The translations under genes were made by a program, and so were the position numbers. This document shows positions 34,741-35,885 of a DNA stretch of 35,885 nucleotides, in pieces. Source of the stretch: Solirubrobacteraceae bacterium (lineage in GTDB: Bacteria; Actinomycetota; Thermoleophilia; Solirubrobacterales; Solirubrobacteraceae); contig JAUXSD010000109.1 in the NCBI GenBank assembly GCA_030681525.1, forward strand, positions 1 through 35,885. The letters are read 5' to 3'. Below the pieces are notes generated by a model that saw only the letters and a list, made by a program, of their open reading frames with translations, searched no databases and was not told the DNA's origin. Position 1 is the stretch's first letter; each line of letters opens with the position of its first letter.

Positions 34741-35256
34741 GTGGACGCCTACCTGACCGTCGTGAGCAAGCGCGAGGTGCGCGAGTACGCGCCGCGTGAG
34801 ATCGAGCCAGACGCCGAGCGGCGGATCCTCGAGGCGGGCCGCGTCGCGGGGTCGTCGAAGAACCGCCAGGCGCGCCGCTTCGTGATCGTGCGCGACGAGG
34901 GCGTGCGAGAGGAGGTCGCCTCCTGTGTCTATGCGGGCGATCACGTGCGCGGCGCGGCGCTCGTGGTGGCGATCGTCGTGGGCGGCAAGGGCCCGACGGC
35001 GTTCGACGCCGGCCGCGCGGCCCAGAACATGATGCTCGCGGCGTCCAACGACGGGATCGGCTCCTGCCCGAACGGCATCGCCGAGGCCGACCGGCTGCGC
35101 GAGGCGCTCGAGCACGCCGAGGAGGAGCGGGTGGCGACCGTGCTGACGTTCGGCTACCCGGTGCGGTCGCGGCGCGACCCGCAGTCGCTGGCGCCGGAGG
35201 AGTGGGTGCGGCGCGCGGACCGCCGGCCCTACAGGGAGATCGTCAAGGAGATCTAG
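34741..35256 (+). CDS. Nitroreductase-family flavoprotein
   Basis: 171 residues, short for the family. The FMN-binding N-terminus reads VVSKREVREYAPREIE, then RILEAGRVAGSSKNRQARRFVIVRD. AFDAGRAAQNMMLAASNDGIGSCPNGI is the conserved dimer/FMN segment, and VATVLTFGYPV the C-terminal strand. NAD(P)H-dependent reduction of a nitro or other electron-poor compound is the family activity; the natural substrate is unknown. GTG 34741 is preferred over an in-frame ATG at 34681, which lies within an inverted repeat and lacks domain features. TAACCT 8 nt before the GTG supports this. Confidence 0.85.
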   Translation: MDAYLTVVSKREVREYAPREIEPDAERRILEAGRVAGSSKNRQARRFVIVRDEGVREEVASCVYAGDHVRGAALVVAIVVGGKGPTAFDAGRAAQNMMLAASNDGIGSCPNGIAEADRLREALEHAEEERVATVLTFGYPVRSRRDPQSLAPEEWVRRADRRPYREIVKEI

Positions 35257-35272
35257 CCGCTGGTGTCGTGTT

Positions 35273-35289
35273 CCCGCGGCCGCTGCGGG
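35273..35289 (+). terminator. Small hairpin after the nitroreductase gene
   Basis: CCCGC (35273-35277) pairs with GCGGG (35285-35289), loop 7 nt, 16 nt after the stop; no T-tract. Confidence 0.35.
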
Positions 35290-35304
35290 GCGCGGCGGGG
35301 AGGT

Positions 35305-35338
35305 GTGAAAAGACACGCACGGCTCTGTGACGTTTCAC
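35305..35338. promoter_or_regulatory. Imperfect 12-bp inverted repeat upstream of the M23 gene
   Basis: GTGAAAAGACAC (35305-35316) and GTGACGTTTCAC (35327-35338) match in 10 of 12 positions as inverted arms, spacer 10 nt. It is unusually AT-rich for the region and lies 33 bp upstream of the -10 of the M23 peptidase gene, where an operator would be expected. Confidence 0.45.
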
Positions 35339-35370
35339 GCGCGGCCGGGCGCCGCGGCGCCGGCGAGACG

Positions 35371-35376
35371 TAGCGT
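35371..35376 (+). promoter_or_regulatory. -10 element of the M23 peptidase gene (leaderless)
   Basis: TAGCGT, 7 nt before ATG 35384. Confidence 0.55.
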
Positions 35377-35383
35377 CGCGGGC

Positions 35384-35885
35384 ATGCGTTCGTGGACCGT
35401 CATCACCGTCGGCGTGCTGCTCGGTGGCCTCGCCGCCTGCGCGACGTCGGCCGTCGCGCGGGACTGGCTGCGGCCCGTCGACGGCGCCGTCGTGCGCCCG
35501 TTCTCGGTGAGCGACGTGGACCGCTTCGCCGCCGGCCAGCATCGCGGCATCGATCTCGCCGCGGCGCCCGGGGCGGTGGTGCGCGCCGCCTGCGCCGGCC
35601 GCGTGAGCTTCGCCGGGCGCGTCCCCGGTGGCGGGCGGACGGTCAGCGTGCGCTGCGGACCGCTGATCGCGACCTACCAGCACCTCGGCAGCGTGACGGT
35701 GGCCCGTGGACAGGCCGTGCCGCCGGGCGGGCGGATCGGCCGCGCCGGGCAGGCGTCGCCGGCGCCGCACGTCCACCTCGGCGCGCGGGTCGCGGCGACC
35801 GGCGAGTACCGCGATCCGGCTGCGCTGTTCGGCGGCGCGCCGCCGTGGCCGCTCGCGCCGGTGCCGGCCCCGCGGCGCGCGCCCC
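35384..35885 (+). CDS. M23-family (LytM) peptidase, 5' part
   Basis: At least 167 residues; the gene runs off the right edge. A signal peptide (MRSWTVITVGVLLGGLAAC) ends either in a lipobox (LAAC) or in ATSAVA before the mature RDWLRPVDG. The zinc motifs are HRGIDLAAAPG (HxxxD) and PHVHLGARV (HxH). Between them RAACAGRVSFAG and TYQHLGSVTVARGQ are typical LytM strands. Such enzymes cut peptidoglycan cross-links or activate other hydrolases. A Pro/Ala-rich tail begins before the window ends. ATG 35384 with TAGCGT 7 nt upstream; an inverted repeat lies farther upstream. Confidence 0.85.
   Translation, partial: MRSWTVITVGVLLGGLAACATSAVARDWLRPVDGAVVRPFSVSDVDRFAAGQHRGIDLAAAPGAVVRAACAGRVSFAGRVPGGGRTVSVRCGPLIATYQHLGSVTVARGQAVPPGGRIGRAGQASPAPHVHLGARVAATGEYRDPAALFGGAPPWPLAPVPAPRRAP

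Noticed and set aside
35326..35339. CRP/GlxR-like site TGTGA...TCACG
   Set aside because: The spacing between half-sites is 4 nt rather than 6; the wider palindrome describes it better.

Overview
The window is about 70% G+C and dense with genes on both strands. Third-position G/C bias is strong throughout and no mobile elements are visible. Gene content suggests a high-GC Actinomycetota genome, most likely class Thermoleophilia (Solirubrobacterales-like). The clues are a solitary AbiEi-DUF559 protein, monomeric NADP isocitrate dehydrogenase, an FmdB-like protein, an LCP protein and many genes without Shine-Dalgarno sites. The taxonomic assignment is inference.

Layout. 1-199: end of asd. 407-1309: AbiEi/DUF559 protein with two inverted repeats upstream. 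1348-3085: lipoprotein under a tandem iron-box-like operator, and a LuxR-type regulator with a degenerate receiver. 3286-7402 (minus): succinate dehydrogenase of the CCG-domain type (sdhA, sdhB, CCG subunit, small ORF), with no cytochrome b anchor gene. 7467-10351 (minus): site-2 protease with CBS domains, then AidB. 10408-14680: NADP isocitrate dehydrogenase diverging from a second isocitrate dehydrogenase that is coupled to mdh. With sdhABE, this makes about 10 kb rich in TCA-cycle genes. 14860-18391 (minus): coiled-coil/AT-hook/winged-helix protein, SRPBCC protein, NAD(P)-binding protein, L-2-hydroxyglutarate oxidase. 18619-23846 (plus): Cys-rich small protein, metallo-beta-lactamase-fold hydrolase, Hsp20-lon-membrane protein operon, a candidate small RNA, CoxG-like protein. 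23932-26193 (minus): DUF6228-like protein, duplicated membrane protein, di-iron oxidase fused to an SCP2-like domain. 26300-26591: decayed L,D-transpeptidase. 26630-35885: glycoside hydrolase lipoprotein, K+-channel-like protein, glycyl-tRNA synthetase diverging from a cysteine-poor FmdB protein, LCP protein, ROK kinase, rsmI-GST pair, nitroreductase, and the start of an M23 peptidase.

Main observations. (1) At least eleven genes carry a TAnnnT hexamer 6-9 nt before the start codon and no ribosome binding site, which points to widespread leaderless transcription. (2) The succinate dehydrogenase has a CCG subunit in place of a cytochrome b anchor, and SdhB has an extra cysteine predicting a second [4Fe-4S] cluster. 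(3) A ferritin-like di-iron oxidase is fused to an SCP2-like lipid-binding domain. (4) The AbiEi/DUF559 gene has paired inverted repeats resembling an autoregulatory operator, one enclosing its ribosome binding site. No CRISPR array, tRNA, rRNA or prophage was seen.
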